The notes: generated by a model not told the origin, from the sequence alone. A DNA stretch of 64,000 nucleotides from Aeromicrobium sp. Root344 (GCF_001425755.1 NZ_LMDH01000001.1:2678749-2742748); one strand, 5' to 3'. Positions 43,807 through 53,826 are shown, counted from the stretch's first letter. Numbers and translations: made by a program.

Positions 43807-44103
43807 CTAGACGTCGTCGCTGTTGCTCAGGCCGCGCCGGGCGGACAAGAGGTCGATCTCTGGGCGGCCGGCGACGAAGTTCTCGACCGCGTCGAGGACG
43901 TCGACGACGTGCCTGCTGTCGGCGGCGACAAGACTCGCTCCGACGCCTGCCCGGCGGTGGAGGTCGAGGCTGCCGGTCTCGGCCGCGGACACGGTGAACG
44001 TACGCCTGAGGTCGGCGACGAGCGGACGCACGATCGACCGCTTGGTCTTGAGCGAGTGCACGTCGCCCAGGAGGATGTCGAACTCGATCCAACCGATCCA
44101 CAT
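43807..44103 (-). CDS. DUF503 (YlxP-like) protein
   Basis: A 98-residue protein of the DUF503/YlxP family, usually found near ribosome-maturation genes. IGWIEFDILLGDVHSLKTKR and SIVRPLVADLRRTFTVSAAE are diagnostic. Function unknown, possibly RNA-linked. It forms an operon with the PaiB-like gene. Its start codon is only 9 bases from the ATG proposed for the divergent membrane gene. Confidence 0.88.
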   Translation of the reverse strand: MWIGWIEFDILLGDVHSLKTKRSIVRPLVADLRRTFTVSAAETGSLDLHRRAGVGASLVAADSRHVVDVLDAVENFVAGRPEIDLLSARRGLSNSDDV

Positions 44104-44112
44104 GCCCCGATC

Positions 44113-44736
44113 ATGACAGGGGCTGCGAGGATCGTGTCCGTGGTGTCCCAGCTCGTACGACTCGTGGTGTCCTGCGTGATCCTCGGCATCGGGGTCGCGA
44201 TGATCCTGATCGCCTCGCTCGGCTCCGACGGCTACTCCACGATGATCAACGGCTTGTCGATCGCGCTGGACGTGGAGTTCTGGATCGTCAACCTCGTCGT
44301 GGGCGTCGTGCTGGTGCTCATGGCGTGGGCGCGCGGGCTCAAGCCTGGCCTCGGCACCATCACGCAGCCACTTGTCGTCGGGTTCGTCGTCTCAGGGCTC
44401 CTGGACACGTTCGCCGAGCCCGACGCGTGGTGGGCGCGGGCGGCGCTGCTGGTCCTCGCGTTCCCCGTCCTCGCCGTGGGAGTCGCAGGCTACCTTGCCG
44501 TCGACGCCGGGGCCGGGCCGACCGAGGCTGCCGCACTGGCGTTCGACCCGCCGGTGCCGTTCAAGTGGAGCTACAGCGTCGTGCAGGGTGGCGGAGCGCT
44601 CGTCGGGTGGTGGTGCGGCGCCGCGGTCGGCCCGGGCACCGTGCTGGTGATCTTCCTGCTGGGCCCGTTGGTCGACCTGCTCTCGGGACGTTTCAGGGTG
44701 CTCTCGATCGACCGTTCCGGACGGCCGGCATCCTGA
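44113..44736 (+). CDS. YczE/YitT-like membrane protein
   Basis: A 207-residue protein with about six helices (VRLVVSCVILGIGVAMILIA, FWIVNLVVGVVLVLMAW, LVVGFVVSGLLDTFAEP and others). GVAMILIASLGSDGYSTMIN resembles the glycine-rich first hairpin of YczE. Function unknown. GTG 44134, closer to a GCGAGG sequence, is an alternative start that would leave more room for divergent promoters. Confidence 0.75.
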   Translation: MTGAARIVSVVSQLVRLVVSCVILGIGVAMILIASLGSDGYSTMINGLSIALDVEFWIVNLVVGVVLVLMAWARGLKPGLGTITQPLVVGFVVSGLLDTFAEPDAWWARAALLVLAFPVLAVGVAGYLAVDAGAGPTEAAALAFDPPVPFKWSYSVVQGGGALVGWWCGAAVGPGTVLVIFLLGPLVDLLSGRFRVLSIDRSGRPAS

Positions 44737-45657
44737 TCAGCGCCAGAGCACGCTGAGCCGCTCGGCCAGGGCCCGGCCCTGGTCGTGGCCGGCTCGAGCG
44801 GCCGCGGGGCGCAGCGACAGGTCCATCGCGTTGGCGCCGAAGAGGTGCTCGGCGTCGTCCTCCGGGACGACCGTCTCGACGGTGCTCCCGGACGTACGCA
44901 GTGCCTCGACCTGCGTGCTGAGGTGCGTGCCCCACTGCTCCGGCACGAGGGACCGGCCGCCCAAGGGTGACAGCACCAGCACGCGCTCGTAGCCGGCCGC
45001 CAGGTCGGCGTTCTCGGCGTTCGAGCGATAGCCACCGTCGATGTACGCGTTGTCACCGATCATGAACGGCTGGCCGCTGGAACAGCTCGCTGCGACCGCG
45101 TCGACGAGGTCGACGCCGCTGTGGCGGTCGAACCCGGCTGGCTCACCCGTATGCGCATCGACTGCCGTGATGAGCATGGACCGCTCCGGCCAGTCCTGAC
45201 TCGGCAGCCGCGACGCGACGGTGGCCCGCCACTGCGCCTGCCACGCGCCCTCCGACGCCGCCGCCATCGCGAGAGCAGCCGAACCCATCCGACGACGCAT
45301 GTCCGCAGCGTCTTCGGAGGAGGCGATGATCGTACGGATCCGGTCGAGGTGATCCACCACGGGTTTGCTCGGGTCCCGCGGCGGCCGGTCGTTGCGCTGC
45401 GGCGGAGCGACGAGGGTCGCCTCGAACAGCTCGGCAGGCGACGCGCCGCCGAGCTGCGCTGCGGCCGTGGCGCCCGCCGACGTCCCGATGGTCAGGTCCG
45501 CGTCGGTGACGTCGAGCCCGGAGTCGTGCAAACCGGCGATGACGCCGATCAGCCAGGCGTTTCCGGTTGATCCGCCGCCGCCGAGGACGAGCGCACGACG
45601 GCCGGCTCGGGGCGGGGTCGAGGTGGCGTGGAGGGGTGAAGCTGAAGTGTCGTTCAT
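44737..45657 (-). CDS. Patatin-like phospholipase
   Basis: A 306-residue patatin-fold lipase. LVLGGGGSTGNAWLIG is the oxyanion glycine loop, TIGTSAGATAA the G-x-S-x-G nucleophile and DNAYIDGGYRS the Asp of the Ser-Asp dyad (DGG). It would hydrolyse phospholipid or other acyl esters; no secretion signal is seen. The gene is preceded by an unusual structured leader with an upstream ORF (45683-45829). Ends directly beside the YczE-like gene. Confidence 0.9.
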   Translation of the reverse strand: MNDTSASPLHATSTPPRAGRRALVLGGGGSTGNAWLIGVIAGLHDSGLDVTDADLTIGTSAGATAAAQLGGASPAELFEATLVAPPQRNDRPPRDPSKPVVDHLDRIRTIIASSEDAADMRRRMGSAALAMAAASEGAWQAQWRATVASRLPSQDWPERSMLITAVDAHTGEPAGFDRHSGVDLVDAVAASCSSGQPFMIGDNAYIDGGYRSNAENADLAAGYERVLVLSPLGGRSLVPEQWGTHLSTQVEALRTSGSTVETVVPEDDAEHLFGANAMDLSLRPAAARAGHDQGRALAERLSVLWR

Positions 45658-45682
45658 GGGACTGCCCTTCGCAGATGCGGTC

Positions 45683-45740
45683 GGGCGCTCCCGGCGGCGA
45701 CTAGCTCAGTCGCGCGATCGTGGACTGCAAGGGAGCGCCC
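45683..45740 (-). promoter_or_regulatory. Stacked hairpins in the leader of the patatin-like gene
   Basis: GGGCGCTCCC and GGGAGCGCCC (45683-45692 and 45731-45740) are perfect 10-base arms. Between them GCGACT-agctc-AGTCGC (45697-45713) is a second perfect hairpin. The upstream ORF runs through one outer arm and stops inside the inner hairpin, so translation would open the structure. This layout suggests attenuation or translational coupling. Confidence 0.55.
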
Positions 45741-45760
45741 ACTGTGGGTCCTGCGCACAT
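45701..45760 (-). CDS. Upstream ORF (19-residue leader peptide) before the patatin-like gene
   Basis: ATG 45760 is preceded by GGGAGGTGAG, a near-perfect ribosome binding site with 7-8 bases spacing. The frame reads MCAGPTVGAPLQSTIARLS and stops at TAG 45701-45703. Such a strong start for so short a frame, placed across a hairpin, points to a regulatory leader peptide. The inducing signal is unknown; the only Cys is codon 2. Confidence 0.5.
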   Translation of the reverse strand: MCAGPTVGAPLQSTIARLS

Positions 45761-45799
45761 GGGTCTCACCTCCCGCCGGTCGAACACGATTCGCCCGGG

Positions 45800-45829
45800 A
45801 CTTTAGCGCGGCGCCGGACCGTGACGCAA
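45800..45829 (-). promoter_or_regulatory. Promoter of the patatin-like gene leader
   Basis: On the minus strand TTGCGT (45824-45829) and TAAAGT (45800-45805) are separated by 18 bases, a good sigma-70-type promoter. The predicted start of transcription leaves about 30 bases before the upstream ORF. Confidence 0.5.
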
Positions 45830-45878
45830 CCAGTCCGACGGCGAGCAGCGCTCGAGCTGCTCACCGCCACTCGCGGGG

Positions 45879-46730
45879 CTAGGCAGCCTCGAGGTAGCCC
45901 GCCCGGAGCTCGTCAACGAGGCTCGGGCGCGTCGGCTGCCAGCCGAGCTCGCTCTTGGCGCGCTGTCCGCTCGCCTGCTGGTCGAGCAGCAGAGCCTCGC
46001 CGAACCCACCGAGTCGCTCGATCGTCGTCGCGGGGTCCTCGGGAGCGACCTCGCCGAGTGCCTCGCCCAGCTCGCGAACCGTGGGGTTGTGCCCGCTGGC
46101 GCCGACGTACGTACGACCGCCCGGCGCCTGCTCGAGGACTCGCACGTAGAGGTCGGCGAGATCGTCCACGTGGACCGTCGTCCAGCGCTGGTCGCCGGTG
46201 CCGAACAGCGTGACGCTGCCCGCGTCGACCGAGCCGGCGAACATCGCCGGGATGCCCTTGCCATGGCCGTAGACGATGCCGGGCTGCACGACGGAGGCCT
46301 TGATGCCCGACTCCAGCAGTCGCCGCTCGCTCGCCACGCGCCACGCGGTGAGGTCCGGCGCGGCGAGGGGACTCGTCTCGTTGATCGCCGGGTTGTTGCC
46401 GTAGACCCAGATGCCGCCCGTGTGGATGAACGGCTTCTGGGTGCCGCCGAAGGCAGCGATCGCGGCATCGATGACCGCGTCGTTGAGCTCGGCGTCGTGC
46501 TCGTTGCCGCCAGCGGCGGTGTGGATCGCGGCGTCGTGCCCGCGCAGCTCGGCGGCGAGCCAGTCGACGTTGAACAGGTCACCGATGATCCCCGTCGCGC
46601 CGGCGTCCTGGACGTGGAGCGAGGACTTCTGGCTGCGGACGACCGCAGTCACGCGATGTCCCGCCGCGACGAGCTGGTCGAGGACGGCTGATCCGATGAA
46701 CCCGGTACCCCCGGTGAGCAAGATCTTCAT
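45879..46730 (-). CDS. NAD-dependent epimerase/dehydratase family protein
   Basis: A 283-residue extended SDR-like protein. The cofactor loop is LLTGGTGFIGSAVLDQL; the region GIWVYGNNPAINE occupies the place of the catalytic Tyr motif, but a clear Y-x3-K is lacking, so it belongs to the atypical NmrA-like or epimerase-like group. VVQPGIVYGHGKG and VHVDDLADLYVRVLE follow. Likely an NAD(P)-binding reductase or regulator. A CRP/GlxR-like site lies 35 bases upstream. Confidence 0.82.
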   Translation of the reverse strand: MKILLTGGTGFIGSAVLDQLVAAGHRVTAVVRSQKSSLHVQDAGATGIIGDLFNVDWLAAELRGHDAAIHTAAGGNEHDAELNDAVIDAAIAAFGGTQKPFIHTGGIWVYGNNPAINETSPLAAPDLTAWRVASERRLLESGIKASVVQPGIVYGHGKGIPAMFAGSVDAGSVTLFGTGDQRWTTVHVDDLADLYVRVLEQAPGGRTYVGASGHNPTVRELGEALGEVAPEDPATTIERLGGFGEALLLDQQASGQRAKSELGWQPTRPSLVDELRAGYLEAA

Positions 46731-46764
46731 GACAGTGCCAACCGGGAGAGCGCCGGGGCTATTT

Positions 46765-46780
46765 CGTGACGTGGTTCACA
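46765..46780. promoter_or_regulatory. CRP/GlxR-like site upstream of the epimerase-like gene
   Basis: On the minus strand TGTGA-ACCACG-TCACG matches the TGTGA-N6-TCACA consensus at 9 of 10 arm positions. It is centred about 42 bases before the start codon at 46730, suitable for activation by a cAMP-responsive regulator. Confidence 0.5.
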
Positions 46781-46795
46781 TCACGGTCGCCTGGT

Positions 46796-47050
46796 TCAGT
46801 CAAACAGCTCGGTGAGCCAGTGCTCCTTCTTCTTCTTGCGGTACGGCTGCTGCTGCCGGGTGTCGTAGCGCGGCTCGGCGTACTGCGGCTGCGGCGCCGC
46901 GGCAGCAGGCGCGTCGGCGGACGCGCGTTCGAGGATCTTGTCGAGCTCCCCGCGGTCGAGCCACACGCCCCGGCACTCGGGGCAGTAGTCGATCTCGATG
47001 CCGGCACGTTCACTCATCACCAGGGTGGCGTTGTCGGTCGGACACTTCAT
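46796..47050 (-). CDS. Zinc-ribbon protein, zf-TFIIB family
   Basis: An 84-residue protein. MKCPTD and IDYCPECRGVWLDRGELDKI form the zf-TFIIB ribbon with Cys3, Cys23 and Cys26; the fourth ligand position of the usual first CPxC pair is Asp6 here, so zinc binding may use Asp or be altered. A Gln/Pro-rich linker and a basic tail (YRKKKKEHW) follow. Function unknown. Confidence 0.85.
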   Translation of the reverse strand: MKCPTDNATLVMSERAGIEIDYCPECRGVWLDRGELDKILERASADAPAAAAPQPQYAEPRYDTRQQQPYRKKKKEHWLTELFD

Positions 47051-47089
47051 GGATGGTTCCTCCTTGCCCGGCTCAACTCGGGTCGGCGC

Positions 47090-47443
47090 TCAGGAGTTCC
47101 CGGTCGTGGCGTGCGCCACGCACGTGCGGGCGACCGGACGCGCTTCGAGGCGACCGTCTGCGATCGGCTCACCGCAGACCTCGCAGCGGCCGTAGGTGCC
47201 CTCGTCGATGCGCGCACGTGCCGCGTCGATCTCGGCGAGTCGTCGTTCGGCCTGCTCGATCAGCGCACTGACCTGGGAACGCTCGAACGCGATCGTCGAG
47301 CCTTCCGGATCGTGCTCGTCGTCGGCGTTGGAGTCGGCGGACGCGTCGACGATGCCGGTGAAGTCGCGGGCCAGCGTCGCCAGCATCTGCAGGGCGGCCG
47401 AGCGTTCCTCGTCGAGCAGCGCGAGGGCACGAGCCTGGTCCAT
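47090..47443 (-). CDS. TraR/DksA-type zinc finger protein
   Basis: A 117-residue protein with a long helical hairpin (residues 5-80) and a C-terminal zinc finger: YGRCEVCGEPIADGRLEARP and ARTCVAHA give Cys87, Cys90, Cys108 and His111, so the usual fourth Cys is His. DksA-type proteins bind RNA polymerase through the secondary channel; this short actinobacterial type lacks full DksA function data. It lies 39 bases upstream of the zf-TFIIB gene on the same strand. Confidence 0.85.
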   Translation of the reverse strand: MDQARALALLDEERSAALQMLATLARDFTGIVDASADSNADDEHDPEGSTIAFERSQVSALIEQAERRLAEIDAARARIDEGTYGRCEVCGEPIADGRLEARPVARTCVAHATTGNS

Positions 47444-47465
47444 GCGGTTCGCCTCCTGAGAATGC

Positions 47466-47501
47466 GTGAAGGCCCCGTTCGGCGAGGAACGGGGCCTTCA
47501 C
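47466..47501 (-). terminator. Terminator hairpin after tRNA-Lys
   Basis: GTGAAGGCCCCGTTC (47466-47480) and GAACGGGGCCTTCAC (47487-47501) are perfect 15-base arms around a 6-base loop, 2 bases beyond the tRNA 3' end. No long U-tract. Confidence 0.75.
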
Positions 47502-47503
47502 AG

Positions 47504-49129
<1,626 letters not shown>

Positions 49130-49135
49130 GGCCCC

Positions 49136-49141
49136 AGACTA
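49136..49141 (-). promoter_or_regulatory. -10 box of the desaturase-like gene
   Basis: TAGTCT on the minus strand, 6 bases before ATG 49129; another member of the leaderless promoter set. The tRNA-Lys may be co-transcribed from here. Confidence 0.45.
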
Positions 49142-49181
49142 GGACCGGTTACGCCTTCCAGGTGGCGGGTACGTCGCCGGC

Positions 49182-49811
49182 ATGGAGCATGCGGGCGCCG
49201 AGGCGTGGGTGCCGTCGACCCGGAGCGTGGCGAAGCTGGCCGAGGCGGCCGAGAGCTGCCGTGGCTGCGAGCTGTGGGCGGACGCCACGCAGGTGGTGTT
49301 CTCGCGGGGTCGGGCGTCGGCTCGGATCGCCCTCGTCGGCGAGCAACCGGGCGACCAGGAGGACCGGGCCGGTGAGCCGTTCGTCGGGCCGGCCGGACGC
49401 GTGCTCGCCGACGCGCTTGAGGCGGCGAAGCTTGATCCGTCGCAGGTCTACCTGACCAACGCGGTCAAGCACTTCCGCCACACGGTCCGGGGCAAGCGCC
49501 GCATCCACGAGAAGCCTGCAGCCGGACACGTCACTGCCTGCCATCCCTGGCTCGAGGCGGAGCTGTCGGTCGTACGCCCGCACGTCGTGGTGTGCCTGGG
49601 TGCGACGGCCGGCCGGTCGGTGCTCGGCCGGGCCGTCCGGATCGGCGCCGAGCGGGGCACGGTCCTCGAGCCCGCGACCCCGGGGGGCCCGCAGGTCGTC
49701 GTCACGACGCATCCGTCGGCGTTGCTGCGCTTGAGGGACCGGAGCGAGTGGGGCGAGGCGTTCGACGGGCTCGTCGGCGACCTGCGGGTGGCGGCCGCGG
49801 CCGCGGACTGA
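49182..49811 (+). CDS. udgX: Uracil-DNA glycosylase UdgX (suicidal, covalent uracil-DNA binding)
   Basis: A 209-residue family-4-like glycosylase. The insertion GKRRIHEKP carries His109, the residue that in M. smegmatis UdgX (also His109) becomes covalently joined to the abasic site. Motif A is GEQPGDQED; motif B is TTHPSALLR; Cys26, Cys29, Cys120 and Cys138 fit the 4Fe-4S site. UdgX excises uracil and stays tightly linked to DNA. Start ATG 49182 fits homologs. Convergent with the AlkD-like gene, another repair function. Confidence 0.93.
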   Translation: MEHAGAEAWVPSTRSVAKLAEAAESCRGCELWADATQVVFSRGRASARIALVGEQPGDQEDRAGEPFVGPAGRVLADALEAAKLDPSQVYLTNAVKHFRHTVRGKRRIHEKPAAGHVTACHPWLEAELSVVRPHVVVCLGATAGRSVLGRAVRIGAERGTVLEPATPGGPQVVVTTHPSALLRLRDRSEWGEAFDGLVGDLRVAAAAAD

Positions 49812-49814
49812 CGG

Positions 49815-50480
49815 TCAGAGGTGCTTGAGCGCCTCGCGCTTCGAGAGTCCGCTCAGCTCGGGGTGGTCGGTCACGAAGGCCCGGACCCAGTCGGGCTCGA
49901 CGCGTGCGTACTCGCGCAGTGCCCAGCCGATCGCCTTGCGGACGAAGAACTCGGTGTCGGCTGCATTGGGCTCGATGACGTCGGTCAACAGGACCGGGTC
50001 GACGCGGTCCCGGCGGCCGAGCTGGCTGATGATCGCGAGCCGGCGCAGCCAGAAGTCGCCCGCGGTGCTCCAACGGCGTACGACGACAGCCGCTTCGACC
50101 GGATGCGCGTCGTGGAGCTCGGCGATGCGGTGAGCGAGGTCATCGACGTGGTCCCACCAGGCGCCGGTGGTCGCCAGGTGCTCGTACAGCGGGACGAGCT
50201 CGAGCCGGCCGGTGGCGCCCTTCGCGGCCAGCAGACCACTCGCGGCATAGCGCTCCTCGCGGAACGCCGCCTCGTCCCACAACGTACGGACGTCGGCCTC
50301 CAGCTCGCCCAGATCCGACGGGTGCGCTCGTAGCGCAGTCTTCGTGATCGCGCGGACCGCCGGCATCGGCACGCCGAGGAACGGGAGCGCCGACTTCATG
50401 TACGCCTGCATCCGGGGGGCCCGCTCGGCGTCAGCGGCGTCGCGCAGCGCGCTCCGTATCGCGGGGACCAACACGCTCAT
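49815..50480 (-). CDS. DNA alkylation repair protein (AlkD-like, HEAT repeats)
   Basis: A 221-residue all-helical protein of the AlkC/AlkD DNA glycosylase family. GVPMPAVRAITK, RYAASGLLAAKG, WWDHVDDLAHRIAE, STAGDFWLRRLAIISQL and FFVRKAIGWALREYA are the HEAT-repeat blocks, and Asp and Trp/Arg residues of the active groove are present. It would remove alkylated purines. ATG 50480 sits 6 bases after TATCCT. Three bases separate its stop from that of udgX. Confidence 0.88.
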   Translation of the reverse strand: MSVLVPAIRSALRDAADAERAPRMQAYMKSALPFLGVPMPAVRAITKTALRAHPSDLGELEADVRTLWDEAAFREERYAASGLLAAKGATGRLELVPLYEHLATTGAWWDHVDDLAHRIAELHDAHPVEAAVVVRRWSTAGDFWLRRLAIISQLGRRDRVDPVLLTDVIEPNAADTEFFVRKAIGWALREYARVEPDWVRAFVTDHPELSGLSKREALKHL

Positions 50481-50486
50481 GGCGAA

Positions 50487-50492
50487 AGGATA
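50487..50492 (-). promoter_or_regulatory. -10 box of the AlkD-like gene
   Basis: TATCCT on the minus strand ends 6 bases before ATG 50480. It lies back-to-back with the pirin promoter. Confidence 0.4.
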
Positions 50493-50500
50493 GGGAATGC

Positions 50501-50529
50501 TTGACGATGGTTGAAGGTTAAACTAGATT
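50501..50529 (+). promoter_or_regulatory. Sigma-70-type promoter of the pirin gene
   Basis: TTGACG (50501-50506) and TAGATT (50524-50529) with an ideal 17-base spacer; the best -35/-10 pair seen in the window. TTGAAG is repeated within it (50511 and 50528), a possible regulator contact. Confidence 0.7.
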
Positions 50530-50552
50530 GAAGACCTACTGAGGAGCACGAG

Positions 50553-51539
50553 ATGCCTGCTGTGAATGTCGCCGACTGGACCGTCCTGCCCCGCGTGATC
50601 GCGGCGCCGACGCAGACCGAGGACCGTGCGCCGGTCACCGTCACGACCGCGCCCAAGGGCTACGAGGGCGAAGGATTCCCGGTGCGCCGGGCGTTCGCCG
50701 GGGTCGACCCGAGCAAGCTCGACCCGTTCATCCACATGGACCAGATGGGCGAGGTGGAGTACGCACCCGGCGAGCCCAAGGGGACGCCGTGGCACCCGCA
50801 CCGCGGCTTCGAGACCGTGACCTACCTCGTGGACGGTGTCTTCGAGCACCAGGACAGCCATGGTGGCGGTGGCTCGATCACCGACGGCGACACCCAGTGG
50901 ATGACCGCGGGCAGCGGGCTCCTGCACATCGAGGCGCCGCCGGAGTGGCTCGTCGTCAAGGGCGGGCTGTTCCACGGCCTGCAGCTCTGGGTCAACCTGC
51001 CCAAGGCCGACAAGTGGCTGCCGCCGCACTACCAGGACATCCGCAGCGCCGACGTGGGCCTCGGGTCCACGCCGGACGCCGGAGCCCTGCTGCGCGTCAT
51101 CGCGGGCGAGGTCGACGGGGTCAGGGGTCCGGGGTCGACTCACACACCGATGGCGATGGTGCACGCGACCGTCCTGCCCGGCGCGGAGATGACCGTGCCG
51201 TGGCGCACCGACTTCAACGCGCTGGTCTACGTCATGAGCGGCAGTGGCCATGTCGGCCGCGAGCGCCGGCCGATCGAGTCGGGCCAGCTGGCGGTCCTCG
51301 GGCACGGCGAGACGATCACCGTCGGAGCCGACCAGCACCAGGACAGCCGCCACCCCGCGCTCGAGGTCGTCCTCCTCGGCGGGCTGCCGATCCGCGAGCC
51401 GATCGCCTGGGCCGGGCCGTTCGTCATGAACACCAAGGCCGAGGTCATGCAGGCGTTCGAGGACTTCCAGAAGGGCCGGCTCGGCACGATTCCGACGGTC
51501 CCGCACGCCGAGGTGCACGGGGAGATGCTGCAGGACTGA
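50553..51539 (+). CDS. Pirin family protein
   Basis: A 328-residue double-cupin protein. The N-terminal cupin carries the metal site in FIHMDQMGEVEY, WHPHRGFETVTYLVDG and GLLHIEAPPEW; the C-terminal cupin starts near PGAEMTVPWRTDFNALVYVM. Bacterial pirins include quercetin dioxygenases and metabolic regulators; the role here is open. GAGGAG stands before ATG 50553 and a strong promoter lies upstream. Confidence 0.93.
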   Translation: MPAVNVADWTVLPRVIAAPTQTEDRAPVTVTTAPKGYEGEGFPVRRAFAGVDPSKLDPFIHMDQMGEVEYAPGEPKGTPWHPHRGFETVTYLVDGVFEHQDSHGGGGSITDGDTQWMTAGSGLLHIEAPPEWLVVKGGLFHGLQLWVNLPKADKWLPPHYQDIRSADVGLGSTPDAGALLRVIAGEVDGVRGPGSTHTPMAMVHATVLPGAEMTVPWRTDFNALVYVMSGSGHVGRERRPIESGQLAVLGHGETITVGADQHQDSRHPALEVVLLGGLPIREPIAWAGPFVMNTKAEVMQAFEDFQKGRLGTIPTVPHAEVHGEMLQD

Positions 51540-51551
51540 GCTGCACGAGAC

Positions 51552-52217
51552 TCAGTCGTCGAGCGGTTCGGACGCCGGGCTGTGGTCGGACGCGACGCCT
51601 TGGGCCGCGGCCTCGCTGACGCTCTCGCCGAGCCACGACGCGACCTCCCAGCCGGTCTCGCCGGATCCCTCGACGACGACGATGCCGGTGTTGACGACGT
51701 AGTGGTCGCTCACGAAGTCAAGGTCGATGTTGGTCGTACGGACTGTGCACCATGCGCGGATCATCGCTCCGTGGCTCACCAGCACGACGCTGTCGACGCC
51801 CAGCGACTCGGCCTCGGCGACGACCTCGTCGAACCGGGCGATGACCTCCTGACCGGTCTCGGCGCCGGGCATGCGCACGTCGAGGTCGCCGGCGCACCAC
51901 GCGAGCAACGTGTGGACGTACTGGTGGACCGAGTCCTCGTCGGTCCTGCCCTCGACGTCGCCGGCCGCGATCTCGCGCAAGCCGTCGCGGACGACCGGTT
52001 CGAGGCTGCGGGCCGCGACAAGGGGAGCCGCGGTGAGATGCGTCCGGATCATCGAGGACACGAAGATCGCGTCGATCTTCTCGTCGGCGAGCGCCTCGAC
52101 GAGCTCTTCGGCCTGCTGCTGACCGAGCGCCGTGAGTCCGGGTCCGGGCACGGTCGACTCCAGGATGCCCTCGACATTCGCCGGGGTCTGGCCGTGCCGT
52201 ACAAGGATCAGACGCAT
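51552..52217 (-). CDS. Histidine phosphatase family protein
   Basis: A 221-residue phosphoglycerate-mutase-like phosphatase. [13 protein letters not shown] has the phosphorylated His8; the second His lies in [13 protein letters not shown], and Glu in [13 protein letters not shown]. The last 20 residues are polar. Substrate unknown. ATG 52217 lies 6 bases after TAGGCT and divergent from glpK. Confidence 0.9.
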   Translation of the reverse strand: MRLILVRHGQTPANVEGILESTVPGPGLTALGQQQAEELVEALADEKIDAIFVSSMIRTHLTAAPLVAARSLEPVVRDGLREIAAGDVEGRTDEDSVHQYVHTLLAWCAGDLDVRMPGAETGQEVIARFDEVVAEAESLGVDSVVLVSHGAMIRAWCTVRTTNIDLDFVSDHYVVNTGIVVVEGSGETGWEVASWLGESVSEAAAQGVASDHSPASEPLDD

Positions 52218-52223
52218 GCTCCG

Positions 52224-52251
52224 AGCCTATGTCCCGTCGTCTCGCTAGGCT
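52224..52251. promoter_or_regulatory. Divergent leaderless promoters of the phosphatase gene and glpK
   Basis: The same -10 hexamer TAGGCT occurs on both strands: minus strand at 52224-52229 (6 bases before ATG 52217) and plus strand at 52246-52251 (7 bases before ATG 52259). The two start codons are only 41 bases apart. Confidence 0.6.
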
Positions 52252-52258
52252 CTCGCGC

Positions 52259-53785
52259 ATGGCAACGGAGGCTCAGGCGAAGTATGTCGGCGCGATCGAC
52301 CAGGGGACGACCAGCACGAGGTTCATGGTCTTCGACCACGACGGCCACGAGGTGGCCCGTCACCAGCTCGAGCACGAGCAGATCATGCCGCAGGCCGGCT
52401 GGGTCGAGCACGACCCCCACGAGATCTGGGAGGCTACCCAGGACGTCATCGAGACGGGTCTGAGCCGGGCCGGGATCACCGCCGACGGCCTCGTTGCCGT
52501 CGGCATCACCAACCAGCGCGAGACCACGGTCGTGTGGGACCGGCGCACGGGTGAGCCCTACTACAACGCGATCGTCTGGCAGGACACGCGTACGGACAAG
52601 ATCGCGAGTGCGCTCGACAAGGGCGGCCACGGCGATTTGATCCGCGACCGGGCGGGCCTGCCGCCGGCGACCTACTTCTCCGGCGGCAAGATCCAGTGGA
52701 TCCTCGAGAACGTGGACGGCGTCCGCGCCGACGCCGAGGCGGGCCACGCCCTCTTCGGCAACACCGACAGCTGGCTCATGTGGTGGCTCACCGGCGGGCC
52801 CGACGGGGGCCTGCACCTGACGGACGTCACCAACGCCAGCCGCACGATGCTCATGGACCTCGAGACGCTGGACTGGGACGACGAGCTGCTGGCCCTGTTC
52901 GGCGTACCGCGCGCGATGCTGCCCGAGATCCGGTCGTCGTCCGAGGTCTACGGCCGCACGCGCGCGGACGGGCCGTTCAGTGGAGAGGTGGCGATCGCCG
53001 GGGACCTGGGCGACCAGCACGCCGCGCTGGTCGGCCAGGTGTGCTTCCAGCCCGGCGAGCTCAAGAACACGTACGGCACCGGCAACTTCCTCGTGCTCAA
53101 CACCGGCACCGAGATCGTGAGGTCCAGCAACGGGCTGATCACGACGCCGGCCTACAAGTTCGGCGATGCGCCCGCCGTGTACGCCTTGGAGGGCTCGATC
53201 GCGGTGACGGGATCGGCGATCCAGTGGCTGCGCGACCAGCTCGGCATCATCAAGGCCGCCGCTGACTCCGAGAGCCTCGCGGAGAGTGTCGACGACAACG
53301 GCGGGGTCTGCTTCGTGCCGGCGTTCTCCGGGTTGTTCGCCCCCTACTGGCGCAGCGATGCGCGAGGCGTGATCGTGGGGCTCTCCCGCTACAACACCGT
53401 CGCCCACATCGCCCGGGCCGCGCTCGAAGCCATCTGTTACCAAAGCCGTGACGTCGTCGACGCGATGGTCGCCGACGCCGGGCTCGACCTGACGATCCTG
53501 CGCGTCGACGGGGGAGTGACCGCCAACGAGCTGTGCATGCAGATCCAGGCCGACGTCCTCGGCGTGCCGGTCAGCCGCCCGGTCGTCGCGGAGACCACCG
53601 CCCTCGGTGCGGCCTACGCCGCGGGCCTCGCGGTGGGGTTCTGGGCCAACACCGACGAGCTCGTCGCCAACTGGCACGAGTCCAAGCGCTGGGAGTCGAC
53701 CTCCACGCCGGAGCAGCGTGAAGCCGGGCATGCCCAGTGGAAGAAGGCCGTCGAACGCACCTTCGGCTGGATCGACGTCGACTAG
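52259..53785 (+). CDS. glpK: Glycerol kinase
   Basis: A 508-residue FGGY-family kinase phosphorylating glycerol to glycerol-3-phosphate. ATP/substrate motifs: [57 protein letters not shown] and [13 protein letters not shown], then [18 protein letters not shown] 52259 is chosen over an upstream in-frame ATG because of TAGGCT 7 bases away. It is followed 41 bases later by glpD; together they feed glycerol into glycolysis. Confidence 0.96.
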   Translation: MATEAQAKYVGAIDQGTTSTRFMVFDHDGHEVARHQLEHEQIMPQAGWVEHDPHEIWEATQDVIETGLSRAGITADGLVAVGITNQRETTVVWDRRTGEPYYNAIVWQDTRTDKIASALDKGGHGDLIRDRAGLPPATYFSGGKIQWILENVDGVRADAEAGHALFGNTDSWLMWWLTGGPDGGLHLTDVTNASRTMLMDLETLDWDDELLALFGVPRAMLPEIRSSSEVYGRTRADGPFSGEVAIAGDLGDQHAALVGQVCFQPGELKNTYGTGNFLVLNTGTEIVRSSNGLITTPAYKFGDAPAVYALEGSIAVTGSAIQWLRDQLGIIKAAADSESLAESVDDNGGVCFVPAFSGLFAPYWRSDARGVIVGLSRYNTVAHIARAALEAICYQSRDVVDAMVADAGLDLTILRVDGGVTANELCMQIQADVLGVPVSRPVVAETTALGAAYAAGLAVGFWANTDELVANWHESKRWESTSTPEQREAGHAQWKKAVERTFGWIDVD

Positions 53786-53826
53786 CGCCGGCAACCGACG
53801 ATTGGCGGACCTGATTGACTGGGGAC

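Noticed and set aside
45683..45740. The hairpin after the epimerase-like gene as a simple transcription terminator
   Set aside because: It lies about 140 bases beyond that gene, downstream of a good promoter and a well-translated short ORF, and no U-tract follows; a leader structure fits better, though a terminator within an attenuator is not excluded.
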